Positions 1 through 9,966 are shown, numbered from the stretch's first letter. The stretch: 64,000 nt of DNA from Massilia agilis (GCF_024756255.1 NZ_JANUHB010000005.1:1-64000); one strand, 5' to 3'. Notes: generated from the letters alone by a model not told the origin. A program made the numbers and translations.

Positions 1-1
1 A

Positions 2-30
2 CCGTCGTCCCGACGCACGCCGGGATGACG
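2..30. repeat. Family A palindromic repeat, partial or degenerate
   Basis: The segment reads CGTCGTCCCG, an 8-base spacer, then CGGGATGACG. It is a short hairpin with one mismatch. It resembles the arms of the family A elements at 5961, 17862, 25379, 36410 and 59152. A second arm, if present, lies before the window. It follows the 3' end of anmK, so it may help end that transcript. Confidence 0.6.
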
Positions 31-74
31 TTGCCAAAAGGGCGGGGCTTTCCCGGCGCCAGGCAGTGGGCAGC

Positions 75-1172
75 TTACGCGGGGTACAGCGCTCCCAGGA
101 TGCGCGGGCCTTTCGCCCCCGTCACCGCCGGCAGGTTGCCCGGCTGGCGCTGCATGAAGCGGTAGCCCAGCCAGGCAAACGCCAACGCCTCCACCCGGTT
201 GGGCGCCACGCCCAGCGCCGCCGTCGATTCCACCGTCACCTTGCCTCCCAGCTCCTGCGCCAGGTCGCGCAGCAGCGTTGCGTTGTAGGCCCCGCCGCCG
301 CACACGTAGACCGCAGCCACGCTCGCGTTTTCGTCCTCGATCGCGCGCGCGATCGTGATCGCCGTCAGCCGCGTCAGGGTCGCCTGCACGTCGGCCGGCG
401 CCACGTCCGGGCACTGCGCCAGCTTCGCATCCAGCCATTCGTCGTGGAACAGGTCGCGCCCGGTGCTCTTGGGCGCCGGCTGGCGGAAATAGGGCTCGTC
501 CAGCAGCACTTCCAGCAGTTTTGCGTCCACCTTGCCGCTTGCCGCCCACGCGCCGTCCGCGTCGTAGGCCTTGCCCTGGTTGCGCGAAATCCACAGGTCG
601 ATCAGCACGTTGCCCGGGCCGGTGTCATAGCCTGTCACCCGGCCGTCGCCGTGCAGCACGCTGATGTTGCCGATGCCGCCGATGTTGACGACCGCGCGCG
701 CCACGCCCGGCTTGCCGAACGCGGCCTCGTGGAAGGCGGGCACCAGCGGCGCGCCCTGGCCGCCAGCGGCGATGTCGCGGCTGCGAAAATCGGCCACCAC
801 GTCGATACCGGCCAGTTCCGCCAGCAGGGCAGGGTTGTTGGTCTGGCGCGTGAAGCCCAGTTCAGGCCGGTGCCGGATCGTCTGCCCGTGCACGGCCACC
901 GCCGCCACCGGCCCGCCTGCTGCCGGCAGCAGGGCCTGCACGCACTGCGCGTACGCCGCCGCCAGCCCATTGGCCGCGATCGCCTCGCGTTCGAGTTCGT
1001 TGTCGCTTTTGGCCTGCAGCGCCATCAGTTCGGCGCGCAGCGCCGCGGGAAAGGGAACGAAGGCCGCTTCGATGGTGCGGATCGCGCCGTTGCCGAAGTC
1101 GGCCAGCACGCCGTCCACGCCGTCCAGGCTGGTGCCGGACATCAGCCCGATGTAGAGGGAAGAAGTGTTCAT
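75..1172 (-). CDS. anmK: Anhydro-N-acetylmuramic acid kinase
   Basis: This enzyme phosphorylates and opens 1,6-anhydro-MurNAc to MurNAc-6-phosphate during cytoplasmic recycling of the cell wall. The 365-residue product matches the usual family size of about 370. The N-terminal ATP-binding loop [10 protein letters not shown] is at residues 9-18. NIGGIGNIS follows near 163-171, and GYDTGPGN at 181-188 carries the presumed catalytic Asp183. I chose the ATG at 1172 because the reading frame stays open further upstream but only this start begins right before the family's first strand. The gene follows an M23 cell-wall hydrolase on the same strand, a fitting partner. A good terminator separates the two, so anmK probably has its own promoter. 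The function is secure. Confidence 0.96.
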   Translation of the reverse strand: MNTSSLYIGLMSGTSLDGVDGVLADFGNGAIRTIEAAFVPFPAALRAELMALQAKSDNELEREAIAANGLAAAYAQCVQALLPAAGGPVAAVAVHGQTIRHRPELGFTRQTNNPALLAELAGIDVVADFRSRDIAAGGQGAPLVPAFHEAAFGKPGVARAVVNIGGIGNISVLHGDGRVTGYDTGPGNVLIDLWISRNQGKAYDADGAWAASGKVDAKLLEVLLDEPYFRQPAPKSTGRDLFHDEWLDAKLAQCPDVAPADVQATLTRLTAITIARAIEDENASVAAVYVCGGGAYNATLLRDLAQELGGKVTVESTAALGVAPNRVEALAFAWLGYRFMQRQPGNLPAVTGAKGPRILGALYPA

Positions 1173-1212
1173 TTGAAAAAGGGAATTTGCCGTGCCCGGC
1201 AGTATAGTCAAT

Positions 1213-1249
1213 AAAAAACGCCTCCCGCGCAAGCGCTGCGGGAGGCGTT
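1213..1249 (-). terminator. Rho-independent terminator of the M23 peptidase gene
   Basis: A perfect 12-bp stem (AACGCCTCCCGC, 1217-1228, pairing with 1238-1249) with a 9-base loop is followed on the minus strand by six U residues, seen as the A-run at 1213-1218. It lies 22 bases after the M23 stop codon and ends that transcript before anmK. Confidence 0.92.
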
Positions 1250-1270
1250 CTGGTGTTGCGTCAGCCTGGC

Positions 1271-2617
1271 TTAGCGCGCGGCCATCGTCTGGCCGGCCGG
1301 CGCCAGCAGCGAGAAGCGGTGGCTCATGTCGGCCGCGGCCATCTTGAAGCGCGCCAGTTCGCCCTGCGACAGCGGCGCCTGCGCCACCACCTTCATCGAG
1401 TTCGGGTCGCGCGCTTCGCCGGCGACGCGGAATTCGTAGTGCAGGTGCGGGCCGGTGGCCCAGCCGGTGGCGCCAACGTAACCGATCAGGTCGCCCTGGT
1501 GCACCTTCTGGCCGCGGCGCAGGTTGCTGGCGAAGCGGCTCAGGTGGCCGTAGGCGGTGCTGTAGTTGGCCCAGTGCTTGAGCACAACCAGGTTGCCGTA
1601 GCCGTTGCTGGTGCCGGCGAAATCGACGACGCCATCGCCGGCCGCGCGGATCGGGGTGCCCAGCGGTGCGGCCAGGTCGATGCCCTTGTGCTGCTTCCAC
1701 ACGCCGAACACCGGATGCATGCGCATCGAGAAGCCGGACGAGACGCGGGTGTAGGCCACCGGCGACTTGAGGAAGCCCTGCTTGAGCGACTTGCCATCCA
1801 GGGTGTAGTAGCCGCCCTGGCGGGTGACCGGGTCTTCGTACCATACCGACTGGTAAGTGACGCCACGGTTGACGAACTCACCGGCGAGGATGCGGCCGGT
1901 CTTGACCAGTTCGCCATCCTGGTAGAAGGTTTCGTAGACGACGGAGAAGTGGTCGCCACGCTTCAGGTCCGAGCGGAAGTCGATGTTGTTCGAGAACATC
2001 TCGATGATCTGGCCGACGATCGAGTCCGGCAGCTTGGAGCCGTCGACATCGGAATCGGTGGCCGCGTACAGCGAGCTGGTGATCTGGCGCGAGCGCATCT
2101 CGATGCGGCGCTCCAGCTCCGGCGCGCCCTCGGCCGCCACGAACTTGTCGCCCTTGCGCTTGACGGTGATGGTGGTCGGCGCGTCCTTGCCTTCGATCGT
2201 GGCGTGCAGCGACAGCAGCAGGCCGTTTTCGTCGGTTTCAGCCTGGATGCGCTTGCCGGTCTTGAGCGTCAGGATGCGTTTGGCCAGCTTGTCCGAGCGG
2301 ATGAAGTTCTGCGCTTGCGCGTCGTCCACGCCCAGGCGGGTGAGCACCGAGCCGAGCGAGTCGCCCGAACGGATCCGCTCTTCGTGGATGAACTGCTGCG
2401 AGTCGTTCTGCAGCGCGGCGATCTGCGCGGACAGGTTGGGCAGGTCCAGTTGCTGGGTGATCGACTTGACCGGCAGGTCGGACGCATCGGGGGCGATGGG
2501 AGCGACAGCGGTGGCGCCAAACGCGCACACTGCGAGCAAGCCAGCGCCTGCGGCGACGATCCGCGTCTTGCGGGACGTGTGGGCCAGCTTATCGGTGATT
2601 TTCTGTATTGGGTTCAT
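1271..2617 (-). CDS. M23 family metallopeptidase, MepM-like murein DD-endopeptidase
   Basis: This is a membrane-anchored zinc endopeptidase that should cut peptidoglycan cross-links in the periplasm. The 448-residue product has one N-terminal membrane segment at about residues 20-40, an OapA/LysM-like region near 75-130, and a C-terminal LytM/M23 domain at about 300-405. The zinc motifs are intact: HxxxD with His310 and Asp314, and HLH with His391 and His393. The intact motifs argue for an active enzyme rather than an EnvC-type activator. I chose the ATG at 2617, just before MNPIQK, because translation upstream of it would run through the tyrS promoter region. The gene is divergent from tyrS and upstream of anmK, and shares the theme of wall turnover. 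Confidence 0.9.
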   Translation of the reverse strand: MNPIQKITDKLAHTSRKTRIVAAGAGLLAVCAFGATAVAPIAPDASDLPVKSITQQLDLPNLSAQIAALQNDSQQFIHEERIRSGDSLGSVLTRLGVDDAQAQNFIRSDKLAKRILTLKTGKRIQAETDENGLLLSLHATIEGKDAPTTITVKRKGDKFVAAEGAPELERRIEMRSRQITSSLYAATDSDVDGSKLPDSIVGQIIEMFSNNIDFRSDLKRGDHFSVVYETFYQDGELVKTGRILAGEFVNRGVTYQSVWYEDPVTRQGGYYTLDGKSLKQGFLKSPVAYTRVSSGFSMRMHPVFGVWKQHKGIDLAAPLGTPIRAAGDGVVDFAGTSNGYGNLVVLKHWANYSTAYGHLSRFASNLRRGQKVHQGDLIGYVGATGWATGPHLHYEFRVAGEARDPNSMKVVAQAPLSQGELARFKMAAADMSHRFSLLAPAGQTMAAR

Positions 2618-2720
2618 GCAATCAGTTAAAATTTGCCGCTTCAACGTCTCTGAACCACTGCTTGTTATTGATCTTGTTACTGCTGATATCTTTTTTTGCG
2701 GCAAGATCGATGGATCGGGC

Positions 2721-2747
2721 ATTATACCAAACTCCTCGGTCCTACAA
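2721..2747 (-). promoter_or_regulatory. Candidate promoter for the M23 peptidase gene
   Basis: On the minus strand a perfect TATAAT lies at 2721-2726, with TTGTAG 15 bases upstream at 2742-2747. The spacing is shorter than the preferred 17. It would give a leader of about 95 bases. The 160-bp gap to tyrS must also hold the tyrS promoter, for which I see no clear hexamers. Confidence 0.4.
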
Positions 2748-2777
2748 CCAAATAAGCTCATTTCCTACAAGAATTTT

Positions 2778-4031
2778 ATGACAGATTCCGTTTCTTCTGG
2801 TAGTGATAAAAATGCAACTTTGCCGCTGACCGACAGCGTGCGGGAAGCGCTCGCCATTACCAAGCGGGGCGTCGACGAACTGCTGATCGAAAGCGAATTC
2901 GCACAGAAGCTGGCGCGCTCCGAGCAAACCGGCCAGCCGCTGCGCGTGAAGCTGGGGCTGGACCCGACCGCGCCCGACCTGCACCTTGGCCACACCGTCG
3001 TGCTCAACAAGCTGCGCCAGCTGCAAAACCTTGGCCACCAGGTGATTTTCCTGATCGGCGACTTTACGTCGATGATCGGCGACCCGTCGGGCCGCAACGT
3101 GACCCGCCCGCCGCTCACCCGCGAACAGGTGGAAACCAACGCGATGACCTACTTCCGCCAGGCGTCGCTGGTGCTCGACCCCGAGCGCACGGAGATCCGC
3201 TACAACTCGGAGTGGAGCGACCCGCTGGGCGCGCGCGGCATGATCCAGCTGGCCTCGCGCTACACCGTGGCACGCATGATGGAGCGCGACGACTTCACCA
3301 AGCGCTTCAAGAGTGGGACACCGATCAGTATTCATGAGTTCCTGTATCCGTTGATGCAGGGCTACGATTCGGTCGCTCTGCACTCGGACCTTGAGCTAGG
3401 TGGAACGGACCAGAAGTTCAACTTGCTTGTTGGCCGCGAGCTGCAGAAGGACTACGGCCAGGAGCCGCAGTGCATCCTGACCATGCCGCTGCTCGAGGGC
3501 CTGGACGGCGTGGACAAGATGTCCAAGTCCAAGAACAACTATATCGGCATCACCGAGCCGGCCAACACCATGTTCGGCAAGCTGATGAGCATTTCCGACG
3601 TGATGATGTGGCGCTACTACGAGCTGCTGTCGTTCCGCTCGATGAACAACATCATCCAGCTCAAGGCCGCAGTCCAGGAGGGCATGAACCCGCGCGACGC
3701 CAAGGTGGCGCTGGCCAAGGAGATCGTCACCCGCTTCCACGACGCCCAGGCCGCCGAGGACGCGCTGGCCGACTTCGTCAACCGCTCCAAGGGCGGCATT
3801 CCGGACGACGTGCCGGAAGTCACCCTGGCTGGCGCCCCGCTGGGGATCGGCGTGCTGCTCAAGCAGGCTGGCCTGTGCGCCTCGACCTCGGAAGCGAACC
3901 GCATGATCGACCAGGGCGGCGTGCGCATCGACAGCGCCGTCATCAGCGACAAGGGCCTCAAGGTCGAAGCCGGCACCTTCGTGCTGCAGGTCGGCAAGCG
4001 TAAATTCGCGCGCGTCACGCTGACCGCATGA
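2778..4031 (+). CDS. tyrS: Tyrosyl-tRNA synthetase (KMSKS-type, TyrZ-like)
   Basis: This cytoplasmic class I synthetase charges tRNA-Tyr. The 417-residue product carries the HIGH-type signature HLGH at residues 69-72 and a KMSKS loop at 247-251. An S4-like RNA-binding domain lies at the C terminus, roughly residues 350-417. The KMSKS form, rather than the KFGKT of E. coli TyrS, marks the second bacterial TyrRS class, common in Burkholderiales. The ATG at 2778 starts MTDSV; upstream in-frame codons reach into the divergent promoter and are ignored. The stop overlaps the dtd start as ATGA, so the two genes are translationally coupled. Confidence 0.97.
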   Translation: MTDSVSSGSDKNATLPLTDSVREALAITKRGVDELLIESEFAQKLARSEQTGQPLRVKLGLDPTAPDLHLGHTVVLNKLRQLQNLGHQVIFLIGDFTSMIGDPSGRNVTRPPLTREQVETNAMTYFRQASLVLDPERTEIRYNSEWSDPLGARGMIQLASRYTVARMMERDDFTKRFKSGTPISIHEFLYPLMQGYDSVALHSDLELGGTDQKFNLLVGRELQKDYGQEPQCILTMPLLEGLDGVDKMSKSKNNYIGITEPANTMFGKLMSISDVMMWRYYELLSFRSMNNIIQLKAAVQEGMNPRDAKVALAKEIVTRFHDAQAAEDALADFVNRSKGGIPDDVPEVTLAGAPLGIGVLLKQAGLCASTSEANRMIDQGGVRIDSAVISDKGLKVEAGTFVLQVGKRKFARVTLTA

Positions 4032-4486
4032 TCGGCCTGCTGCAACGGGTCAGCCAGGCCAGCGTGGTCGTCGATGGCGAAACCATCGGCGCGATCCAGG
4101 CCGGCCTGATGGTGCTGGTGTGCGCCGAAAAGGGCGACACCGAGCGCGAGGCCGACGCCTTGCTGGCCAAGCTGCTCGGTTACCGTGTGTTCGCCGACGA
4201 TGCCGGCAAGATGAACCGCAGCGTGAAGGACGTGCAGGGCGGCTTGCTGCTGGTGCCGCAGTTCACGCTGGCGGCCGACACCAAGTCCGGCACCCGGCCC
4301 TCGTTTTCACCTGCCGCCAGCCCGGAAATTGGCGCGCGCCTGTTCGATTATTTCGTGCGCCGCGCCGCCGAAAGCCATGGCAATGTTCAGACCGGCAGGT
4401 TCGGTGCGGACATGAAAGTTTCGCTGATCAACGACGGTCCCGTGACTTTCTGGCTGCAGGTTGATCCGGTCGGTGTTTCGCGCTGA
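4028..4486 (+). CDS. dtd: D-aminoacyl-tRNA deacylase
   Basis: DTD hydrolyses D-aminoacyl-tRNAs, notably D-Tyr-tRNA, and keeps D-amino acids out of translation. The 152-residue product matches the family length of about 145-150. It shows the conserved [16 protein letters not shown] region, which contains the SQTT-like active-site strand, and the NDGPVTF form of the NxGPxT cis-proline motif near the C terminus. It overlaps tyrS by four bases (ATGA). That fits its role of clearing mischarged tRNA next to the synthetase gene. Confidence 0.96.
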   Translation: MIGLLQRVSQASVVVDGETIGAIQAGLMVLVCAEKGDTEREADALLAKLLGYRVFADDAGKMNRSVKDVQGGLLLVPQFTLAADTKSGTRPSFSPAASPEIGARLFDYFVRRAAESHGNVQTGRFGADMKVSLINDGPVTFWLQVDPVGVSR

Positions 4487-4538
4487 AACAAGCGGGCACC
4501 GGCAAGGGTCAATGACATCAGGGCGACGGGAGACAGCG

Positions 4539-5204
4539 ATGAAGATCTGGAGTGATTCCTTTACCGAAGGCGGGGTCATCCCGCCCGAGTGCGCGTTCGC
4601 CGTGATCGATCCGGTCAACCACATCAAGCTGTCGAGCAACCGCAACCCGCATTTTGCCTGGGAAGACGTTCCCGCCGGCACCCAGTCGCTGGTGCTGCTG
4701 GCCCACGATGCCGATGTGCCCAGCGAAGGCAGCAACGTCAACAAGGAAGGCAGAACCGTGCCCGAATCGCTGGCCCGGGTGGACTTTTACCACTGGACGC
4801 TGGTGGACATCCCGCTGTGCATGAAGTCGATCACCGAAGGCATGTTCTCGGACATGGTCACGCCGCACGGCAAGGCCGGCCCGCTGGTTCCCTTCACGAT
4901 CAAGAACGGCACCGAGCACCAGCTGCGCCAGGGCCTGAACGACTACACCGGCTGGTTCGCGGGCGACCCCGACATGGCCGGTGAATACTACGGCTACGAC
5001 GGCCCGTGCCCGCCCTGGAACGATGAGCGAGTGCACACTTACGTGTTCACGCTGTACGCGCTCGACATCCCGCGCCTGCCGCTGGAAGGCCGCTTCACCG
5101 GGCCCGAGGCGCGCCTGGCGATCATGGGCCACATCCTGGACGAAGCACAGATGATCGGCGTGTACTCGCTCAACCCTGCCGTTGCCGCCACGCTCACCAA
5201 ATAA
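4539..5204 (+). CDS. YbhB/YbcL family Raf kinase inhibitor-like protein (PEBP)
   Basis: This belongs to the phosphatidylethanolamine-binding protein fold. Bacterial members bind small anionic ligands, but their physiological role is poorly defined. The 221-residue product has the family segments AHDADVP, YHWTLVDIP and GYDGPCPPW followed by HTYVFTLYALD. I chose the ATG at 4539 because GGGAGA sits 6-7 bases upstream. An earlier in-frame ATG exists but lacks a site. No signal peptide is visible, so it should be cytoplasmic. It starts 52 bases after dtd on the same strand and may be co-transcribed. Confidence 0.88.
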   Translation: MKIWSDSFTEGGVIPPECAFAVIDPVNHIKLSSNRNPHFAWEDVPAGTQSLVLLAHDADVPSEGSNVNKEGRTVPESLARVDFYHWTLVDIPLCMKSITEGMFSDMVTPHGKAGPLVPFTIKNGTEHQLRQGLNDYTGWFAGDPDMAGEYYGYDGPCPPWNDERVHTYVFTLYALDIPRLPLEGRFTGPEARLAIMGHILDEAQMIGVYSLNPAVAATLTK

Positions 5205-5243
5205 CAACCACGCGCCCCGAGGTTCGGGCGACCTGGGAACCTC

Positions 5244-5906
5244 ATGTCTGCATCAAACAACCATCCCACCCGCATCCTGCTGATCCGCCATGGCGAAACC
5301 GCGTGGAACGCCGAGCGCCGCCTGCAGGGGCACCTCGACATTGCGCTCAACCGAGAAGGCGAACGGCAGGCGGAACTGCTGGCTGCCGCGCTGGCCAGCG
5401 AGACGATCGACGCCATCGTCGCCAGCGACCTGATCCGCGCCAGGCAGACCGCCGCCGCGGTTGCGCGCGCGCACCTGCTGCCCGTGCACGAAGACCGCGC
5501 GCTGCGCGAGCGCGGCTACGGCGGCTTTGAAGGGCTGCTGTATGCCGAGATCGCCCAGCGCTTTCCGGCCGAGTTTGCAGCATGGCAGGCGCGCGACGTG
5601 GACGCCGTGCTGCCGGCCGGGGCCAACCGGGGCGAGACCTTCCGCCAGTTCCATGCCCGGGTGACGGGCGCGATGCTGCGCTGGGCCAAGGCGCATCCGG
5701 GCAAGACGCTGGCGCTGGTGGCCCACGGCGGCGTGCTCGAATGCGCCTACCGCGCGGCCCAAAACATGCCGCTGGAAACGCCGCGCGACTTCAAGGTGCA
5801 CAACGCGAGCGTCAACCGCTTTGTGGTCGATGAGGGCGTGCTCAGGCTCACCAGCTGGGGCGAGATCGGCCATTTGCGGCCGGCCGTGCTGGACGATCTG
5901 CCGTAA
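5244..5906 (+). CDS. Histidine phosphatase family protein (phosphoglycerate mutase-like, GpmB type)
   Basis: This 220-residue enzyme has the phosphohistidine motif RHGET, with His16 as the predicted phosphorylated residue. The second catalytic histidine is in LVAHGGVL near residue 160. It has the length and spacing of GpmB/CobC-like cofactor-independent phosphatases. Family members act on very different phosphoesters, so the substrate cannot be read from sequence. It lies 39 bases after the PEBP gene. A family A palindrome 54 bases after its stop probably marks the end of the transcript. Confidence 0.88.
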   Translation: MSASNNHPTRILLIRHGETAWNAERRLQGHLDIALNREGERQAELLAAALASETIDAIVASDLIRARQTAAAVARAHLLPVHEDRALRERGYGGFEGLLYAEIAQRFPAEFAAWQARDVDAVLPAGANRGETFRQFHARVTGAMLRWAKAHPGKTLALVAHGGVLECAYRAAQNMPLETPRDFKVHNASVNRFVVDEGVLRLTSWGEIGHLRPAVLDDLP

Positions 5907-6232
5907 GCACGTATCCACCAAGCAGGACCGCAGCCCCGCCTTTTTCGTTACCCTCAAGACCGTCGTCCCGGCGCAGGCCGGGACCCATACTGAGTCGGAC
6001 AGAGCCGCGGGGCAAGAAACTCAGCATGGGTTCCGGCCTCCGCCGGAACGACGGCGAGGAAGGGGCCGGAGCCGTGCTGGCTATTCCTCCCTGTAATCGC
6101 TCAATAACCCCAGCGAATCCCTGCGCGCCACTGTCGCGTCCGCCACACCTCATCAAAAAATAGTGCTAATAAATTGAGCAGCGGTTCGGTTAAAATAGCG
6201 GATTCCCGCTGACCCTTTCGAAGTTTTCGCCT
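5907..6232. other. Intergenic region with a family A repeat and the dusB upstream sequence
   Basis: This 326-base gap holds a full family A element at 5961-6053 and, nearer dusB, a TAAAAT hexamer at 6191-6196. The hexamer may be the -10 box for dusB, but no convincing -35 box is seen. I see no open frame with coding character here. Confidence 0.6.
5961..6053. repeat. Family A paired palindromic repeat
   Basis: The left arm (CGTCGTCCCGGCGCAGGCC and on) and the right arm (CTCAGCATGGGTTCCGG to GGAACGACGG) face each other over a spacer of about 35 bases. Each arm can itself form a hairpin. This is the layout of a paired REP element, and it lies between two same-strand genes. Confidence 0.85.
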
Positions 6233-7258
6233 GTGCAAATCGGTCCCTACACCCTGCGCAATAACGTCTTCGTCGCCCCGATGGCAGGGGTGACGGACCG
6301 GCCGTTTCGCCAATTGTGCAAAGAGCTCGGCGCCGGTTACGCGGTGTCGGAAATGGCCGCGTCCAACCCGCGCCTGTGGGCCAGCGAAAAGAGCACGCGG
6401 CGCATCGATCACGCCGGCGAAATGGAACCGAAAGCCGTGCAGATCGCCGGCGCCGTGCCCGAGGAACTGGCCGACTGCGCCAAATTCAACGTCGATCGCG
6501 GCGCGCAGATCATCGACATCAACATGGGCTGCCCGGTCAAGAAGGTCTGCAATAACTGGTGCGGCTCGGCGCTGCTGCAGCACGAAGACCTGGTCGCGCG
6601 CATCCTCGACGCCGTCGTGGCGGCGGTGGACGTGCCGGTCACGCTGAAATTTCGCACCGGCTGGAACCGCGAAAACAAGAACGCGCTGCGCATCGCGCGC
6701 CTGGCGCAGGATGCCGGCATCCAGATGCTGACCCTGCACGGCCGCACCCGCGCCGACGGCTACAAGGGCGAGGCCGAATACGACACCATTGCGGCCGTCA
6801 AGGCGGCGGTGTCCATTCCGGTGGTGGCCAACGGCGACATCACCACGCCCGAAAAAGCGAAGTTCGTACTCGACTACACCAAGGCGGACGCGGTCATGAT
6901 CGGGCGCGCGGCCCAGGGCCGTCCCTGGATCTGCCGCGAAGTGGACCACTACCTGCGCACCGGCACCCACCTGCCGGCGCCCACCGTGGCCGAGGTGCGC
7001 GCATTGATGAACGCTCACCTGGAGGCCCATTACGCCTTCTACGGTGAATACGTCGGCGTGCGCACCGCACGCAAGCATATCGGCTGGTACGTGCGTGATT
7101 TGCCGGGCGGGGAGGCGTTCCGGCAGCGCATGAACCTGCTCGAAGCGACTGCCGATCAACTTGCGGCTGTCGATGAGTTTTTCAAATCGCAATATCGGTA
7201 CGGTGAGCGGTTACAATACCGGCCCGCAGATCCTGTCGACGAAGCGATGGCGGCATAG
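6233..7258 (+). CDS. dusB: tRNA-dihydrouridine synthase B
   Basis: DusB reduces specific uridines in the tRNA D-loop to dihydrouridine using FMN and NADPH. The 341-residue product begins QIGPYTLRNNVFVAPMAGVTD, the typical N terminus of the FMN barrel. It contains the catalytic-cysteine segment INMGCPVKKV, the LHGRTR segment and ANGDI. The start is the GTG at 6233, since no in-frame ATG precedes the conserved N terminus; no strong ribosome site is seen. It lies directly upstream of fis. The dusB-fis pair is a widely conserved operon in proteobacteria. Confidence 0.96.
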   Translation: MQIGPYTLRNNVFVAPMAGVTDRPFRQLCKELGAGYAVSEMAASNPRLWASEKSTRRIDHAGEMEPKAVQIAGAVPEELADCAKFNVDRGAQIIDINMGCPVKKVCNNWCGSALLQHEDLVARILDAVVAAVDVPVTLKFRTGWNRENKNALRIARLAQDAGIQMLTLHGRTRADGYKGEAEYDTIAAVKAAVSIPVVANGDITTPEKAKFVLDYTKADAVMIGRAAQGRPWICREVDHYLRTGTHLPAPTVAEVRALMNAHLEAHYAFYGEYVGVRTARKHIGWYVRDLPGGEAFRQRMNLLEATADQLAAVDEFFKSQYRYGERLQYRPADPVDEAMAA

Positions 7259-7288
7259 CAGTGAAAAATAAATAAAACCAGGGGACAA

Positions 7289-7311
7289 ACGCTGCCGACA
7301 GTAAGCAGCGT
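7289..7311 (+). promoter_or_regulatory. Hairpin in the dusB-fis spacer
   Basis: ACGCTGC and GCAGCGT form a 7-bp stem with a 9-base loop between dusB and fis. No U-run follows, so it is not a simple terminator. It could be an RNA-processing or mRNA-stability element that sets the dusB/fis ratio. This is inference only. Confidence 0.3.
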
Positions 7312-7340
7312 GGAAAACTAACCAGGATGAAGCAGCAAAC

Positions 7341-7574
7341 ATGAGCAAAGAGAGTATTCAGGAAGTCGTCCAGAAGAGCCTTGAGGACTATTTCAACGAC
7401 CTGGGCGAGCAAAAACCGTCGAACATCTACGACATGATGGTGATGACCGTCGAAAAGCCGATCCTCGAGGTCGTGATGCACCGCGCCGAAGGCAACCAGT
7501 CGCACGCGGCGCAAATGCTGGGTATTAACCGTAACACCTTGCGCAAAAAGCTCCAGGAGCACGGCCTCCTGTAA
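7341..7574 (+). CDS. fis: DNA-binding protein Fis
   Basis: Fis is a small nucleoid-associated protein that bends DNA and modulates rRNA and recombination promoters. The 77-residue product is shorter than the 98-residue E. coli protein, as is usual in betaproteobacteria. It lacks most of the N-terminal beta-hairpin arm. The C-terminal helix-turn-helix GNQSHAAQMLGINRNTLRKK is fully conserved. It follows dusB by 82 bases, the classic dusB-fis arrangement, and precedes purH by 89 bases. Confidence 0.96.
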   Translation: MSKESIQEVVQKSLEDYFNDLGEQKPSNIYDMMVMTVEKPILEVVMHRAEGNQSHAAQMLGINRNTLRKKLQEHGLL

Positions 7575-7663
7575 CGCGCCGGCATCCGTGGCCGTGCGAT
7601 CGGGCGCGGCCGCGAAAGCGCCCCTAGCCCGATCGCAGAATTCCAATCAACCAGGCCACACCC

Positions 7664-9250
7664 ATGATCAAACAAGCTCTTATCTCCGTCTCCGACAAGA
7701 CCGGCGTGCTCGATTTCGCGCGCGCCCTGGCCGCGCTCGGCGTCAACATCCTGTCCACTGGCGGCACCGCCAAGCTGCTGCAGGATAACGGTGTGCAGGT
7801 GACTGAAGTCGCCGACTACACCGGCTTCCCGGAAATGCTCGACGGCCGCGTCAAGACGCTGCACCCGAAAGTCCACGGCGGCATCCTCGCGCGCCGCGAC
7901 CTGCCGGAGCACATGGCCAAGCTCACCGAGCATGGCATCCCGACGATCGACATGGTCGTCGTCAACCTGTACCCATTCCAGCAGACCGTCGCCAAGGAGC
8001 AGTGCTCGCTGGAAGACGCGATCGAAAATATCGACATCGGCGGCCCCACCATGCTGCGCTCTGCCGCCAAGAACCACCGCGACGTGGTCGTGGTGTGCGA
8101 CCCGGCCGACTACGGCCGCGTGCTGGCCGAGATGAAGGGCACCGGCGCCGCTGCCGGCGACGTCAGCTATGAGACCAAGTTCGAGCTGGCCAAGAAAGTG
8201 TTCGCGCACACGGCGCAGTACGACGCGGCCATCACCAACTACCTGACCAGCCTGGGCCCGGACAAGGCGCACGCCACCCGCGCCACCTACCCGCAGACCT
8301 TCAACATGACCTACGAGAAGGTGCAGGACATGCGCTACGGCGAGAACCCGCACCAGAGCGCCGCGTTCTACCGCGACCTGGCGCCGGCCGAAGGTTCGCT
8401 CGCCAACTACAAGCAGCTGCAGGGCAAGGAACTGTCGTACAACAACATCGCTGACGCCGACGCGGCCTGGGAATGCGTCAAGTCGCTGGGCGGCTTCGAC
8501 CAGCCGGCCGGCTGCGTGATCATCAAGCACGCCAACCCGTGCGGCGTGGCGATCGGTGCGGACGCGCTGGACGCCTACTCGCGCGCGCTCAAGACCGACC
8601 CGACCTCGGCGTTCGGCGGCATCATCGCCTTCAATGTGGAAGTGGACGGCAAGGCGGCTGAAGCGATTGCCAAGCTGTTCGTCGAAGTGCTGATTGCGCC
8701 GTCGTTCACGGCCGAAGCACTGCAAATCATGTCGGCCAAGCAGAACGTGCGCGTGCTGCAGATCCCGCTGGGCAACGGCCACAACGCGTTCGACCTCAAG
8801 CGCGTGGGCGGCGGCCTGCTGGTGCAGTCGCCGGACGTCAAGAACGTCGGCATCGGCGAACTGCGCGTCGTCACCAAGAAGCAGCCGACCCCGCAGCAGC
8901 TGCAGGACATGATGTTCGCCTGGCGCGTGGCCAAGTTCGTCAAGTCGAACGCCATCGTCTTTTGCGGCAACGGCATGACCCTGGGCGTGGGCGCGGGCCA
9001 GATGAGCCGCGTGGACTCGGCGCGCATCGCCTCGATCAAGGCGCAGAACGCCGGCCTGACGCTGGCTGGTTCGGCCGTGGCGTCGGACGCGTTCTTCCCG
9101 TTCCGTGACGGCCTGGACGTGGTCGTGGACGCAGGCGCGACCTGCGTCATCCACCCGGGTGGATCGATGCGCGACCAGGAAGTGATCGACGCCGCCGACG
9201 AGCGCGGCGTGGTGATGCTGTACACCGGCACGCGCCACTTCCGCCACTAA
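7664..9250 (+). CDS. purH: Bifunctional AICAR formyltransferase / IMP cyclohydrolase
   Basis: PurH performs the last two steps of de novo purine synthesis: formylation of AICAR and ring closure to IMP. The 528-residue length equals the family norm. The N-terminal MGS-like cyclohydrolase domain starts [15 protein letters not shown] and includes STGGTAK. The formyltransferase domain carries the catalytic Lys-His in IIKHANPCG. It ends with [14 protein letters not shown] and the terminal TGTRHFRH, both family hallmarks. It lies in the fis-purH-ruvCAB order common in Burkholderiales. A family B repeat follows its stop codon. Confidence 0.98.
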   Translation: MIKQALISVSDKTGVLDFARALAALGVNILSTGGTAKLLQDNGVQVTEVADYTGFPEMLDGRVKTLHPKVHGGILARRDLPEHMAKLTEHGIPTIDMVVVNLYPFQQTVAKEQCSLEDAIENIDIGGPTMLRSAAKNHRDVVVVCDPADYGRVLAEMKGTGAAAGDVSYETKFELAKKVFAHTAQYDAAITNYLTSLGPDKAHATRATYPQTFNMTYEKVQDMRYGENPHQSAAFYRDLAPAEGSLANYKQLQGKELSYNNIADADAAWECVKSLGGFDQPAGCVIIKHANPCGVAIGADALDAYSRALKTDPTSAFGGIIAFNVEVDGKAAEAIAKLFVEVLIAPSFTAEALQIMSAKQNVRVLQIPLGNGHNAFDLKRVGGGLLVQSPDVKNVGIGELRVVTKKQPTPQQLQDMMFAWRVAKFVKSNAIVFCGNGMTLGVGAGQMSRVDSARIASIKAQNAGLTLAGSAVASDAFFPFRDGLDVVVDAGATCVIHPGGSMRDQEVIDAADERGVVMLYTGTRHFRH

Positions 9251-9259
9251 ACCGCTTTC

Positions 9260-9355
9260 CGTAGGGTGGGCAGCTCGCTGCCCACGCGTTCAAACAGTGC
9301 CTGAGCTGTGCCGGCCGGTTTTGAACGCGTGGGCGGAAAACCCGCCCACCCTACG
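9260..9355. repeat. Family B paired palindromic repeat
   Basis: CGTAGGGTGGGC, a short hairpin and GCCCACGCGTTCAAA are mirrored by TTGAACGCGTGGGC and GCCCACCCTACG. The outer arms can pair over the whole element, and each arm also folds on itself. It sits 10 bases after purH and before ruvC, where it could act as a terminator or stabilise a 3' end. Confidence 0.88.
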
Positions 9356-9415
9356 GTTGCGTCGTGAAAAACCTGTGTTTTTGCACAGTATTTCCCCACG
9401 AAACTTGTCTGCCGG

Positions 9416-9421
9416 TATAAC
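9416..9421 (+). promoter_or_regulatory. Candidate -10 box of ruvC
   Basis: TATAAC lies only eight bases before the ruvC ATG, which would place transcription start at or next to the start codon. No good -35 box is visible. No Shine-Dalgarno sequence lies between the box and the ATG, which fits a leaderless mRNA. Confidence 0.4.
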
Positions 9422-9429
9422 ATGCGCAC

Positions 9430-9966
9430 ATGATTATTCTCGGCATCGACCCCGGCCTGCGCACGACCGGCTTTGGCGTCATTGAAAAGCACGGCGCCAA
9501 GCTGCGTTACATCGCTTCCGGCACCATCAAAACCGGCCTGGAAGGCGCGCTGCCGCCGCGGCTGAAGGTGATCCTGACCGGCGTCTCCGAGATCATCACC
9601 ACCTACCGCCCCACCTGCGCGGCCATCGAAAAAGTCTTCGTCAACGTCAACCCGCACTCGACCCTGCTGCTGGGCCAGGCGCGCGGCGCGGCGATCACGG
9701 CGCTGGTTGGCGCCGACCTCGACGTGGCCGAATATTCGCCCACCCAGATCAAGCAGGCCGTGGTCGGCACCGGCAAGGCCGCCAAGCCCCAGGTGCAGGA
9801 CATGGTCTCGCGCCTGCTCAAGCTGCCCGGCCTGCCGGGCACGGACGCCGCCGACGCGCTCGGCGTGGCCATCTGCCACGCCAACAGCCAGGATGCGCTG
9901 GCCCTGATCGGCTCGATGGCGCCCGCAATGCAAGGCCTGCGCATGAAGCGCGGCCGCCTCGTTTAA
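9430..9966 (+). CDS. ruvC: Holliday junction resolvase RuvC
   Basis: RuvC is the dimeric endonuclease that cuts Holliday junctions in concert with RuvAB. The 178-residue protein has the RNase H-like core. The first catalytic aspartate is Asp7 in MIILGIDPG, a catalytic glutamate lies in CAAIEKVF, and the C-terminal acidic pair is in [14 protein letters not shown]. It heads ruvC-ruvA-ruvB with gaps of 18 and 3 bases. The start at 9430 has no Shine-Dalgarno sequence. Confidence 0.98.
   Translation: MIILGIDPGLRTTGFGVIEKHGAKLRYIASGTIKTGLEGALPPRLKVILTGVSEIITTYRPTCAAIEKVFVNVNPHSTLLLGQARGAAITALVGADLDVAEYSPTQIKQAVVGTGKAAKPQVQDMVSRLLKLPGLPGTDAADALGVAICHANSQDALALIGSMAPAMQGLRMKRGRLV

Noticed and set aside
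1173..1844. Longer N terminus for anmK reaching into the M23 gene
   Set aside because: The extension would run through a strong terminator and the M23 reading frame. The family begins at the ATG at 1172.
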